From NCBI GenBank assembly GCA_020635515.1, contig JACJZS010000002.1, positions 1,412,001 through 1,476,000 of the forward strand: a stretch of 64,000 bases of DNA, in the 5' to 3' direction. Within the stretch, counting starts at the first letter, position 1, and each line of letters opens with the position of its first letter. Below are positions 27,532 through 35,823 of the stretch, one piece after another. The notes below the pieces were generated by a model. The model saw only the letters and a program-made list of their open reading frames with translations. It did no database searches and had not been told where the DNA came from. A program made the translations under genes and the position numbers. This DNA is from Flavobacteriales bacterium. Lineage in GTDB: Bacteria > Bacteroidota > Bacteroidia > Flavobacteriales > Weeksellaceae.

Positions 27532-28158
27532 ATGAAACGTTTTTGGATAATTGTTTTTTTTGTATACTGGTTTTTTACGTTTAGTTTGTCGTTACTTCCA
27601 AATAAAAATAAGATACATACTTACGTAAAACCACTTCGTGCAAAAATTATCCCTAATGATTACAAAATGTTCGTGGGGTTTAAAAATAGAAAATCTATTT
27701 TGATGTATACATTTTATAATTTAAATGAAGAAGTAAGTATAGATGTTATTAAACTTTGTCAGAGCCAAATAAACTCCAATTATCCATTTATTTCAAACTA
27801 TTATAAACCTTTTTCTTCGTTTTACAAACAAGCATCATATTTGATGGATGATTATTTTAAAATTAGGTATTCATTAATGAAGACAAAAGAATACGGTAAT
27901 TTAGATTCTAATCAATTAAATAAAGAAATCACGAAAAGATTAAACAAAAAAAATATTGCAATAATTTCTTATTTAAAAGATTTAAAGATGGAGTTGGTTA
28001 AAAATGCTTCCATAGATACCATAAAATATCCTTTTTATAAATTTGAATTCATCAATTACGAATTAGAGAAAAGCGATTTATTGAATGAACAAATTAAACG
28101 AATGCGATACATCGAACCAAAAGTTATTTTTCTGAGTTATGATTCAAAAACTAAATAG
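27532..28158 (+). CDS. SdpA-like membrane-anchored protein, copy 2
   Basis: A 208-residue paralogue of the gene at 7945. It has one N-terminal helix (about 4-22) and a soluble part with IIPNDYKMFVGFKNRKSI and MYTFYN, aligning with FFPRNYNMFVEFPTRKGEI and VYTFYN of copy 1. Outside this segment similarity is low, so the copies are old duplicates or were acquired separately. The 3' end overlaps the SdpB-like gene by 20 bp. A TACATTCG element at 27505-27512 could be its promoter, since the dnaK terminator lies just before. Role unknown; no toxin-like gene is adjacent. Confidence 0.48.
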   Translation: MKRFWIIVFFVYWFFTFSLSLLPNKNKIHTYVKPLRAKIIPNDYKMFVGFKNRKSILMYTFYNLNEEVSIDVIKLCQSQINSNYPFISNYYKPFSSFYKQASYLMDDYFKIRYSLMKTKEYGNLDSNQLNKEITKRLNKKNIAIISYLKDLKMELVKNASIDTIKYPFYKFEFINYELEKSDLLNEQIKRMRYIEPKVIFLSYDSKTK

Positions 28159-29011
28159 TATATATTCAGATATAATGAAAAGAAACCTTTTTTCATTATA
28201 CGGAGCTTTTTTTCGTGTGACTGTTTTATTGGTTCTTTTATTTGATTTTATTTACAATATTGACTTTTTTATAACCTTTATGGAGACTTTCTCTCCTGAT
28301 TACTATAATGTTGTTTCTTTAAAAAGTGATTTTTTGTATTTAATAAAAAGAAATTACCAATTATTTTATTTGTTTTATTTGATACTATTATTTTTTGGGA
28401 TTTTAGGTATTGGGAGAAATGTTACAATTTTTTTATTTTTTATTTTATTTAAAATTCATTTGTTTACTTTTCCTTTTCATTCTTGGGGAGATATTCTTAC
28501 TGCTACGAACTTATTTTTTCTATCCTTTGCCGATTCCTTTGATTATTTTTCCATTCATAAATCAAAAAAACAAGAGAATTATGTAGTAAGTAATCTCGCT
28601 TTTTTTTCCATAGCGATTCATACGTGTTTTATTTACTTTAATAATTCTATTCATAAATTAGAAAGTGACTCATGGAGAAGAGGTTATGCTTTTTATTGTT
28701 TACTTCAAGAATACGACTATTTTATGTTTAAGTTTAGAATTAAAAGTATTTTTGATGTTTATTTGGTAAAAATTATGACTTATATAGTTTTGCTCCAACA
28801 ACTGCTGTTTATTCCACTTGTTATCTGGAAAAAAACTCGAAAATGGATTATTATTTTATCAATAGCTATTCATTCATTTATGGGGATTTCTATGTATTTA
28901 GTGAAATTTCAAATTCTATTTATATCAACCTATGGATTCTTTTTTCCAAATCATGATTTTAAGTTTATTTCTTTTGTTAAGAATATTTTTTATAAATGCA
29001 GAAATCTATAG
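28139..29011 (+). CDS. SdpB-like HTTM-family membrane protein, copy 2
   Basis: A 290-residue polytopic membrane protein homologous to 8548-9381 over its full length. Shared landmarks are FFGILGIGRN, the S-KSKK loop, NLAFFSIAIHTCFIYFNNSIHKL, W-x-x-G-x-A, LQEYD, LLQQLLFIPLV, KKTRKW and H-FMGI. I keep the ATG at 28139, which overlaps the previous gene, because the extra residues (MIQKLNSIYSD) align with the N-terminus of copy 1 (MQSWIDKLSSD). SdpB/HTTM proteins act with SdpA in toxin maturation in Bacillus; the target here is not known. It is convergent with the esterase gene. Confidence 0.53.
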   Translation: MIQKLNSIYSDIMKRNLFSLYGAFFRVTVLLVLLFDFIYNIDFFITFMETFSPDYYNVVSLKSDFLYLIKRNYQLFYLFYLILLFFGILGIGRNVTIFLFFILFKIHLFTFPFHSWGDILTATNLFFLSFADSFDYFSIHKSKKQENYVVSNLAFFSIAIHTCFIYFNNSIHKLESDSWRRGYAFYCLLQEYDYFMFKFRIKSIFDVYLVKIMTYIVLLQQLLFIPLVIWKKTRKWIIILSIAIHSFMGISMYLVKFQILFISTYGFFFPNHDFKFISFVKNIFYKCRNL

Positions 29012-29048
29012 AAAAAATAATAATTTCATCAAACTGTCAATCCAAAAT

Positions 29049-29690
29049 CTACAATTTTTTATTTATCCATTTCATCATATCGGAGTAGTTTTCGGGATTT
29101 AATCCGTGTCCGCAAAGGTATTCGTGGTATTCGTTTTTAATTTTTAAATCATTTAAATAAATAGGAGAATTTCTTGCCCAATCAATCGGAATAACGGTAT
29201 CTTCGATTCCGTGAGAAATAAAAATGGATAAATCGTTGTGTGTTTCATTTTTTTCTTGATTTCCTACAATATTTTTATCATAATATCCGCTCAAACAAAT
29301 TCCTTTTTTGAACTTTTCGGCATGATTTAGTAGTAAAGAGTAGGAGAGAATCGCACCTTGACTGAATCCGCATAACCAAATGTCTTTAGAATCAAAAGAA
29401 TACGTTTTTGAAAGTTCGTTTATAAAATTGATAATTAATTCTTGTGAATTTTGTGCTTGTTCTACGTTGTTGAACTTTTCGGTATCGTTAAAATTGATTT
29501 CGTACCACGCAAATCCTCCAAAAGAAAGAGAAATAGGAGCTTGTAAACTTACCAATAAAAATTGTGAAGGAATATCAGGAGAAAAGCTAAATAAATCTTG
29601 TTCATTGCTTCCGTATCCGTGCAAAAGAATCATTAATTTTGGATTGGAAACAGACTTGTCTGCTTCTCGAATTAAGTAGTTTAATTTCAT
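29049..29690 (-). CDS. Alpha/beta hydrolase, phospholipase/carboxylesterase family
   Basis: A 213-residue serine hydrolase of the YpfH/carboxylesterase type. The oxyanion-hole region is LHGYGSNEQDL. The triad is Ser in GFSQGA, Asp in HGIEDTVIP and His in CGHGLNP. No signal peptide is seen, so it is cytoplasmic. Its start overlaps the stop of the FAH-family gene by 4 bp, so the three genes 30835-29049 form a translationally linked operon. The natural ester substrate is unknown. Confidence 0.82.
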   Translation of the reverse strand: MKLNYLIREADKSVSNPKLMILLHGYGSNEQDLFSFSPDIPSQFLLVSLQAPISLSFGGFAWYEINFNDTEKFNNVEQAQNSQELIINFINELSKTYSFDSKDIWLCGFSQGAILSYSLLLNHAEKFKKGICLSGYYDKNIVGNQEKNETHNDLSIFISHGIEDTVIPIDWARNSPIYLNDLKIKNEYHEYLCGHGLNPENYSDMMKWINKKL

Positions 29691-30277
29691 CGTATTTTTA
29701 AATCTAAATTGAGTTGAGAGTTCATAAAAGCTTCTAAATAATCGTTTTCATTTGCTTTAAATCTTTCAAGTAGCAAATTTCCTAAAAATATACAATCTCC
29801 TTTTTTTAGCATAAAGTATTTAGAAACGTAGGCAATCGTTTTGTTGATATTGTTTTTTAAGCTGGTAAATTCAGAAGCAAATTGTTCTTTTTCGTTTATA
29901 GAGAATGATGCAGATAATGATTCAAAGAAGTTTTCTTTAGGTGAGAAAGTTCCTATTTTTGTAGAAAAATCAAAACCTTTTGCGATTTCCCAAGGGAGTT
30001 GTTTTTCTTTTAATTTTTCTAGTAAATCCATTGCAGTAAAGTCAATTCCTAAGGTAATTTCGTTGTAGTAATTATTTGCAAATTCTTCTGAGATGTGTTT
30101 TCCTACTTTATCTATTTTTACTACAAATTCAAGTTCTCCAAAAATTAGATTACTGAACTCAGGAAGATACATATCTATTCCGTTTTTAATGACAGCAGAA
30201 TCGGGTTTTGTAGCAAGAATGTATTCTTTATTAGAATGAATTGAGTTATAATCTCCTTCTAAACAAATGATTTTCAT
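29687..30277 (-). CDS. Fumarylacetoacetate hydrolase (FAH) family protein
   Basis: A 196-residue protein of the short, single-domain FAH type. The E-x-E metal motif is visible in FGELEFVVKI and the next ligand region in LGIDFTAMDL, followed by WEIAKGFD. Relatives hydrolyse or isomerise beta-diketo acids such as acylpyruvates or oxaloacetate. Similarity of the C-terminal half is weak by eye, so the reaction is not assigned. It is the middle gene of a three-gene operon, placed 1 bp after the stop of the redoxin gene and overlapping the esterase gene. Confidence 0.65.
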   Translation of the reverse strand: MKIICLEGDYNSIHSNKEYILATKPDSAVIKNGIDMYLPEFSNLIFGELEFVVKIDKVGKHISEEFANNYYNEITLGIDFTAMDLLEKLKEKQLPWEIAKGFDFSTKIGTFSPKENFFESLSASFSINEKEQFASEFTSLKNNINKTIAYVSKYFMLKKGDCIFLGNLLLERFKANENDYLEAFMNSQLNLDLKIR

Positions 30278-30835
30278 TTACTGTTTCCATTTAATGTTAC
30301 AACCAAGACTTGGTTTTTGAACTTCTGATTGCGGTTTGTTATCAATTAGGTTTTGCATGGCATTACGCAAATCTTCTCCAGTTACAGGGATTTCGTTTCC
30401 AGGACGAGAAGAATCCATTTGTCCGCGATATACAAGTTTTAGTTCCGAATCGAAAAGATAGAAATCTGGAGTACAAGCAGCATCGTAGCTTTTGGCAACT
30501 TCTTGTGTTTCATCGTATAAATACGGAAAAGGATAATTTAAATTTTTAGCAACTTCGGTCATTTTTTCGGGAGCATCATCAGGATAGTTTTCTACATCGT
30601 TGGAACTGATTGCAATAAATTGAATTCCTTGTTTTTGGAAGTCATTTGCCATTTTTACCAATTCTTCGTTTACATGATGCACAAAAGGACAATGATTACA
30701 GATAAAGAAAACTAAGGTTCCTTTTTCTCCTTTGGATTTAATTATATTTTTTTCTCCACCAAAATTAGTATCAGGTAATGTGAAATCAGGAGCAACTGTT
30801 CCGAGTTCGAGCATATTGGATGGTGTTCTTGCCAT
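30278..30835 (-). CDS. Thioredoxin-fold redoxin (AhpC/TSA-like)
   Basis: A 185-residue cytoplasmic redoxin. The fold is shown by PDFTLPDTNFGG at the start and by VFFICNHCPFVHHVNEEL at the active site. In the CxxCPxxH-like site the cysteine of NHCPFV is the peroxidatic or attacking thiol. The C-terminal part with CTPDFYLFDSELKLVYRGQ is characteristic of this group of thioredoxin-family proteins. It is the first gene of the operon with the FAH and esterase genes, and a promoter element lies at 30859-30852. Confidence 0.8.
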   Translation of the reverse strand: MARTPSNMLELGTVAPDFTLPDTNFGGEKNIIKSKGEKGTLVFFICNHCPFVHHVNEELVKMANDFQKQGIQFIAISSNDVENYPDDAPEKMTEVAKNLNYPFPYLYDETQEVAKSYDAACTPDFYLFDSELKLVYRGQMDSSRPGNEIPVTGEDLRNAMQNLIDNKPQSEVQKPSLGCNIKWKQ

Positions 30836-30851
30836 AAATTATAATTTTAAT

Positions 30852-30859
30852 CAAAGGTA
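30852..30859 (-). promoter_or_regulatory. -7 element of the redoxin operon
   Basis: TACCTTTG on the minus strand (30859-30852), exact TAnnTTTG, 16 bp before ATG 30835. Confidence 0.5.
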
Positions 30860-30937
30860 CGTTTTTTACCTAAAATTTAAAATACACAATAAAATAAGTT
30901 AGATTATTTTTTGTATCTTCGTGCAAATTTTATTTAA

Positions 30938-31552
30938 ATGGATAATCTTAAAACTTCCAGTTATCAAAGTATTAAAAATGTTTGTCAATCATATAAACAT
31001 TGGAGTTCTTATTTTCTTCCTATCGTGGTTATATTTATTACGCTAATATTAGTTTTATCATTCAATAAATTAATTTTTTGGGGTAGTGTTTTAATATTTT
31101 TTAGTTTAACTAAAATTTTATCCAACCGAACAACTAAATGGATTTTAACAAAAAATGAGTTGATTATAAAGTCAGGTTTTTTACCATGGAAAAAGACTTA
31201 TTTTGAAGTGCCAGTTGATGATATTTTTGAAGCATACTATAATCAAGGTTTTTTCGGAACTATATTAGGATATGGTAACCTTGCAATTAGAAGAAAAGAT
31301 GGGACAACAACGGGTTTTAGTACTTCTAAAATGGTCAATTACAAACAGATGACTCAAGAGTTAAATTCTAGAGTTAAATTGATTAAAAAGGAAACTGCTT
31401 CAAAACAAACTATTTTTGTTTCAAATAATAATAACTCTGTATCTGATGAGATTTACAAGTTAAAAGAATTATTAGATAAAAATATAATAACTGATCACGA
31501 ATTTAATTCACAAAAAGAAAAATTGTTACAAAGTAATCATACTTTATCTTAA
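30938..31552 (+). CDS. Membrane protein with bacterial PH domain and SHOCT tail
   Basis: A 204-residue protein with two hydrophobic helices (about 25-60), then a bacterial pleckstrin-homology (bPH2) domain (about 65-130; KWILTKNELIIKSGFLPWKK, VPVDDIFEAYY, GYGNLAIRRKDG). A C-terminal SHOCT module (EIYKLKELLDKNIITDHEF) follows, a short helical hairpin seen at the end of many bacterial membrane proteins. Function is unknown. A TATCTTCG element at 30914-30921, one base from consensus, could be its promoter. Confidence 0.75.
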   Translation: MDNLKTSSYQSIKNVCQSYKHWSSYFLPIVVIFITLILVLSFNKLIFWGSVLIFFSLTKILSNRTTKWILTKNELIIKSGFLPWKKTYFEVPVDDIFEAYYNQGFFGTILGYGNLAIRRKDGTTTGFSTSKMVNYKQMTQELNSRVKLIKKETASKQTIFVSNNNNSVSDEIYKLKELLDKNIITDHEFNSQKEKLLQSNHTLS

Positions 31553-31578
31553 TAAGTAAGAGTGAAATTCTAATACGT

Positions 31579-31609
31579 AAATCCGCTTATAAATAAGGCG
31601 GATTTTTTT
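31579..31609 (+). terminator. Terminator of the PH-SHOCT gene
   Basis: AAATCCGC / GCGGATTT (31579-31586 and 31598-31605) with an inner TTAT/ATAA pairing and a run of T. Confidence 0.82.
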
Positions 31610-31622
31610 GTATCTTGTTGGT

Positions 31623-32594
31623 ATGAAAGTAGAAACTCGGTTAACGAAACTATTAGGAATTGATTTTCCTGTTATTCTGGCTCCTATGTTTTTAGTTAGC
31701 AATGAAAAAATGTGCATAGAAGCTTTACGATGTGGTATTACGTGTTGTATTCCAGCACTTAATTGGAGGACTACTGAGCAGATGAAACAAGGAATTACTG
31801 AAATTAGAAAAGAAGTGCCAAATGGAGTTTTCGGAATTAATCTGATTGTAAATAAATCCAATATTCATTATAAAAAACAATTGGAAGTATGTTTAGAGGA
31901 AAAAGTTCCTTATATTATCACTTCATTAGGTTCTCCTGAGGAGGTGATAAAAAAGTGTAAACCATTAGGAATAAAAGTTTTATGTGATGTGGTAGATGTA
32001 TTCTACGCCAAAAAAGTAGAAAAACTTGGAGCAGATGCTATCATTGCGGTAAACAAAGAAGCAGGAGGACATTCAGGGAATTTAGTAGCAAAAGAATTCA
32101 TTCCACAACTAAAGAAAGAATGTTCAATTCCTATAATTTCTGCAGGTGGAATAGGGGACGGACAAGGAATTTGGAAAAGAATACACGAAGATGGAGCAGA
32201 TGGAGTTTCTATGGGAACTATTTTTATAGCAAGCGAAGAGTCTTCGGTATCTAACGAATACAAACAAGCATGCGTAGATTATGGAGCAAATGACATTGTG
32301 ATGAGTACTAAAATATCGGGAACGCCTTGCACAGTTATCAATACGCCTTATGTACAAAAAGTAGGAACCAAACAAAATTGGATTGAAAAGCTTTTGAGTA
32401 AAAATAAAACCTTAAAAAAGTATATAAAGATGCTGACGTATTACAAAGGAATGAAAGCAATTAAAAATTCAGCATTTAGTAGTACCTATCAAACGGTTTG
32501 GTGTGCAGGACCTACCATAGAATATGTTCATAAAATTCGTTCTGTAAAACAAATTGTGGAAGAATTAAAAAATGAATATTACGAATTAGAATAA
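31623..32594 (+). CDS. Nitronate monooxygenase family flavoprotein
   Basis: A 323-residue TIM-barrel FMN protein of the 2-nitropropane dioxygenase group, which oxidises toxic nitronates such as propionate 3-nitronate. The N-terminus PVILAPMFLVS and the flavin-phosphate motifs GGHSG and PIISAGGIGDG fit the family, as does GVSMGTIFIAS. I chose ATG 31623; an in-frame TTG at 31608 lies inside the T-tract of the previous terminator. Related folds include enoyl-ACP reductase FabK, but the C-terminal part fits nitronate enzymes better. Confidence 0.82.
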   Translation: MKVETRLTKLLGIDFPVILAPMFLVSNEKMCIEALRCGITCCIPALNWRTTEQMKQGITEIRKEVPNGVFGINLIVNKSNIHYKKQLEVCLEEKVPYIITSLGSPEEVIKKCKPLGIKVLCDVVDVFYAKKVEKLGADAIIAVNKEAGGHSGNLVAKEFIPQLKKECSIPIISAGGIGDGQGIWKRIHEDGADGVSMGTIFIASEESSVSNEYKQACVDYGANDIVMSTKISGTPCTVINTPYVQKVGTKQNWIEKLLSKNKTLKKYIKMLTYYKGMKAIKNSAFSSTYQTVWCAGPTIEYVHKIRSVKQIVEELKNEYYELE

Positions 32595-32642
32595 GGTTTG
32601 GTATAGAAATTGAATTGTGAATAGTAAAGCAATTTAAGCGAT

Positions 32643-33818
32643 ATGAAAAAGCTGTATATTTTATTGGTATTATTGGTATTTGTTCAGTGTAATTCCTATA
32701 AACAGGCGGAGAAAAATCTAAATTCAGGAAACTTTGATTCGGCACTCGATATCATGTTGAATAAAAAAGTAAAAGGCATAAAAGAAAAGCATGAATCAAA
32801 ATGGATTTCTTTGCTTCAGAAGTCGTACTTAAAAGCAAATGAACAAGATAAGATTTTTATTAGTAGACAAAATCAAACGGAAAATAATTCCGAAAAATAT
32901 AAAAATCTATACTATACTTATCTTAAACTGCAAGAACGACAAGATAAAGTTCAAAAATTACTACCTATTTATCATAACAGCAAGCAAGTTTCTTTTCCTA
33001 CGGAAGAGTATACTACAGCAATCCAAAACAACAAGAAAAAGTATGCGGACAATTTATACCAAGAGGCAGAAAATTTACTTATTTATAATGATGTTCAAAA
33101 AGCTAGAGATGCGTATTATAAACTTGTAGAACTAGAAAAGTTATATCCTACGTATTCTAATTTGTATTTCATTAAAAATAAAGCGTACGAAAAAGGAATA
33201 AGTCATGTTTTGGTAACGATTAAAAATACATCAAATACAATTTTACCAGTTCGGCTAGAACAAGAATTAATTGATTTTTCTACTCTTTCACAAGATAAAT
33301 TTTGGTATCGTTTTCATACACGAAAATCGATTACTATCAACTTTCAATACGATGTGCAGTTGAATCTGAATCGAATTTTTGTAAGTCCAGAACAGATTAC
33401 GTATAATAATTTTTCCAAGGAAAAAGAGATTATTGACGGTTGGGAATATGCAAAAGACAGAAACGGAAAACCGATAGTAGATAGTTTAGGAAATAAAATT
33501 AAAGTTGACAAATACCGAACGATTTATGCCGAAGTAAAAGAAATGCATCAGTTTAAAGAAGCTTTTATAGATGCAGAAATCATAGTTGTAGATTCCAAAA
33601 CAAAAGCGATTTACAATAGAAATAGAATAGATAGTCATTTTGTTTTTGAAGATGTTTCGGCGATTTCTAGAGGAGATAAACGGGCATTAGATGATGATTA
33701 TTTTAGACGAGTAAAGTCACAACCGATTCCAATTCCACCAAGTGAACAAATGATTTACGATTGCGGACAAGACTTAAAGTACAAATTCAAAGATTTTATT
33801 GCTCGAAGTTTTGATTAG
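32643..33818 (+). CDS. Lipoprotein of unknown function
   Basis: A 391-residue protein with a lipoprotein signal peptide (MKKLYILLVLLVFVQC; the lipobox Cys is residue 16). The next 150 residues are helical and TPR-like (AEKNLNSGNFDSALDIML, EAENLLIYNDVQKARDAYY), and the C-terminal half is beta-rich. I recognise no enzyme motif. It is probably in the periplasm, attached to a membrane by lipid. It follows the nitronate monooxygenase gene by 48 bp and may share its transcript. Confidence 0.7.
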   Translation: MKKLYILLVLLVFVQCNSYKQAEKNLNSGNFDSALDIMLNKKVKGIKEKHESKWISLLQKSYLKANEQDKIFISRQNQTENNSEKYKNLYYTYLKLQERQDKVQKLLPIYHNSKQVSFPTEEYTTAIQNNKKKYADNLYQEAENLLIYNDVQKARDAYYKLVELEKLYPTYSNLYFIKNKAYEKGISHVLVTIKNTSNTILPVRLEQELIDFSTLSQDKFWYRFHTRKSITINFQYDVQLNLNRIFVSPEQITYNNFSKEKEIIDGWEYAKDRNGKPIVDSLGNKIKVDKYRTIYAEVKEMHQFKEAFIDAEIIVVDSKTKAIYNRNRIDSHFVFEDVSAISRGDKRALDDDYFRRVKSQPIPIPPSEQMIYDCGQDLKYKFKDFIARSFD

Positions 33819-33852
33819 AAAAAATCCACTTTATTTCTAAGTAAAGTGGATT
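33819..33852 (-). terminator. Terminator of the suf operon
   Basis: AATCCACTTTA / TAAAGTGGATT (33823-33833 and 33842-33852), an 11-bp stem. The T-rich tract follows on the minus strand (33824-33819). Confidence 0.78.
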
Positions 33853-33880
33853 GATATAAATTTGAGTTTTACAGTTAAGT

Positions 33881-35161
33881 TTATGCTAATTTTCTTGAAA
33901 TCTCAGAACTTACGATTTCTTTAATTTCTTCGATTTCTACAGTTTCTAGTACATCGGAGCAAAAGGCTTCGGTAAGGATAGATTGTGCTTTTTTAAGTGG
34001 AATACCACGAGAACGCAAATAAAACATAGCATCTTCATCTAACTGACCAACAGTACAACCATGAGAACATTTTACGTCATCGGCGAAAATTTCAAGTTGA
34101 GGTTTCGTGTTAATGCTAGCATCATCAGAAAGTAATAAATTATTATTTTGCTGGAATGCATTGGTTTTTTGAGCTTCTTTATCAACAATGATTTTTCCAT
34201 TGAAAACGCCTTGTGAATTTCCATCAAAAATACCTTTATACAACTCATGTGATTCGCAATTCGGAACAAAATGATCTACCAAAGTATGATGGTCTACCAA
34301 TTGATTGTTAGAAATTAAAGTAATTCCTTTTAAGATAGAATTTGTGTTTTCTCCTTTTTGGTAAAAGTTTAAATTATTTCGTGTGAACTTTCCTCCAAAT
34401 GAAAATGTATGAACTTTTGCAACAGAATCTCTTTTTTGAGTTATAGAAGTGGTATCAATTAAATTGGTATTTAATGAGTCATTTTGGATTTTATAATAAT
34501 CTACGATTGAATTTTGTCCTAAAAATACTTCACTAACCGAATTAATTAGATTGGAAGTAGAACCGATATTTTTATTTTCTTCTATAATTTTTACCTGAGC
34601 ATTATCTTCAATTACGATTAGATTTCTTGGTTGTGTAATCGGAGCTACATTTTCAGAATTTGAAATATTTATAATCTCTATTGGTTTAGAAATTGCAGAA
34701 TTTTTCTTCACATGAACAAATGCTCCATCAGTAAACAAAGAAGTATTTAGTGAAAAGAAATGCTCTTGATTATTTTGTGATTTATTTAAGAATTGTTCTA
34801 TTTTTTCTGAGTATGTATTATTTTTAATAGCTTCAGAAAGAGTAGAAATATCTAATTCGTTGGTTTCTATTTTAGAAAGAGTTGAGTTAAAAATCCCATT
34901 TATAAAAACGAATTTATAGGAATCCAAGTTTCTATTTATGATGGAATTTAAGTTCTCAATCTTTTTTGACTCAGAAGAAAAAGTATATTCACTATTTACA
35001 ATTGGTTGAACGTTGCTAAATCTCCATTCTTCGTGTTTTTTGTTTGGAAAACCAATGGTTTCAAAGTTTTCAAACGCTTGATTTTTAATTTTAGTAATCT
35101 CAGAATTAGAAAAAATATCTTTGATTTTATGGTATTGTGTTGGTATTTGTTGTTGTAGCAT
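33881..35161 (-). CDS. sufD: Fe-S cluster assembly protein SufD
   Basis: A 426-residue scaffold component of the SufBCD complex that builds Fe-S clusters. The N-terminal helical part has HEEWRFSNVQPI; the middle is a parallel beta-helix. The C-terminal core motifs are VDHFVPNCESHELYKGIFDG, VFNGKIIVD, and DVKCSHGCTVGQLDEDAMFYL. It is the last gene of the operon. Unusually, a toxin-antitoxin pair lies between it and sufC, with the PIN gene ending 2 bp before its start. No sufS or sufE follows. Confidence 0.94.
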   Translation of the reverse strand: MLQQQIPTQYHKIKDIFSNSEITKIKNQAFENFETIGFPNKKHEEWRFSNVQPIVNSEYTFSSESKKIENLNSIINRNLDSYKFVFINGIFNSTLSKIETNELDISTLSEAIKNNTYSEKIEQFLNKSQNNQEHFFSLNTSLFTDGAFVHVKKNSAISKPIEIINISNSENVAPITQPRNLIVIEDNAQVKIIEENKNIGSTSNLINSVSEVFLGQNSIVDYYKIQNDSLNTNLIDTTSITQKRDSVAKVHTFSFGGKFTRNNLNFYQKGENTNSILKGITLISNNQLVDHHTLVDHFVPNCESHELYKGIFDGNSQGVFNGKIIVDKEAQKTNAFQQNNNLLLSDDASINTKPQLEIFADDVKCSHGCTVGQLDEDAMFYLRSRGIPLKKAQSILTEAFCSDVLETVEIEEIKEIVSSEISRKLA

Positions 35162-35163
35162 TT

Positions 35164-35565
35164 TTAATTAATTTGTAAAACTTCTATTTCTTTTAGTTGA
35201 GCAAAGTGATTGTCATTAGAAACTAGTATTGTATTTTCATTTAGGCAAGTTGATGCAGCAATCCAAATATCATTTTCAGGAATTGGATTTCCTTTTGACT
35301 TTAAAATGGATTTTAATCTTCCATACTCATTTGATATAACGGTATTAATCTCTAGAATAGTAAAATATTGAATGAATTTATTAATAATCGTTAAATGTTT
35401 ATTTGGTTCACTAGAATTGTATGCTCCATATAATAATTCTCCGATTACAATTGCGGGAATAGCTATTAACTTTTCATTTTTTTCTATGAATGTAACTGCT
35501 TTTTGATTTCCTCTAAGATATTCAATTACAATATTTGTATCTAGGATATAAGTTTTACCATTCAT
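35164..35565 (-). CDS. PIN-domain ribonuclease toxin (VapC-like)
   Basis: A 133-residue PIN nuclease, toxin of a type II module. The acidic catalytic set is complete: D9 in YILDTNIVIEYL, E43 in PAIVIGELLYGAY, D99 in PENDIWIAAS and D118 in VSNDNHFA. It therefore looks active; VapC proteins cleave tRNA or rRNA. Its start overlaps the antitoxin gene by 11 bp. The stop is 2 bp before sufD, so translation of sufD may depend on it. No decay is visible. Confidence 0.88.
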   Translation of the reverse strand: MNGKTYILDTNIVIEYLRGNQKAVTFIEKNEKLIAIPAIVIGELLYGAYNSSEPNKHLTIINKFIQYFTILEINTVISNEYGRLKSILKSKGNPIPENDIWIAASTCLNENTILVSNDNHFAQLKEIEVLQIN

Positions 35566-35788
35566 TATTATCTATCTTTTCACAACCATTTTTAATGATT
35601 TTAGATAACTCATCTGCTTCTTTATTGGAAAGAATTCCAGCAAAAGAAGAAATATCGTTTGAAATTGCTCTTTGATTGTTCTTTTTTTCTGTTTTTTGTT
35701 TCAAAAAATCAATAAAATCATTTACCTCAGATTTTAGATAATCAGGTAGAGATTCAAATTTTTTATTTAAAACAACAGAAGAATTCAT
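35555..35788 (-). CDS. DUF2281-type antitoxin of the PIN toxin
   Basis: A 77-residue acidic protein with the pattern LPDYLKSEVNDFIDFLKQK, typical of the DUF2281 antitoxin family, followed by a region (about 45-77) that would contact the toxin. It lies directly upstream of the PIN gene with an 11-bp overlap, the usual order antitoxin then toxin. It begins 35 bp after the sufC stop. No separate promoter is obvious, so it may be transcribed with the suf genes. Confidence 0.78.
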   Translation of the reverse strand: MNSSVVLNKKFESLPDYLKSEVNDFIDFLKQKTEKKNNQRAISNDISSFAGILSNKEADELSKIIKNGCEKIDNNEW

Positions 35789-35823
35789 ATCGTTAATAGT
35801 TATATCAAATATACAAAAAAGTT

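Noticed and set aside
35164..35788. The toxin-antitoxin pair as part of a larger mobile element
   Set aside because: No integrase, transposase, terminal repeats or composition shift flank it; only the two genes are inserted.
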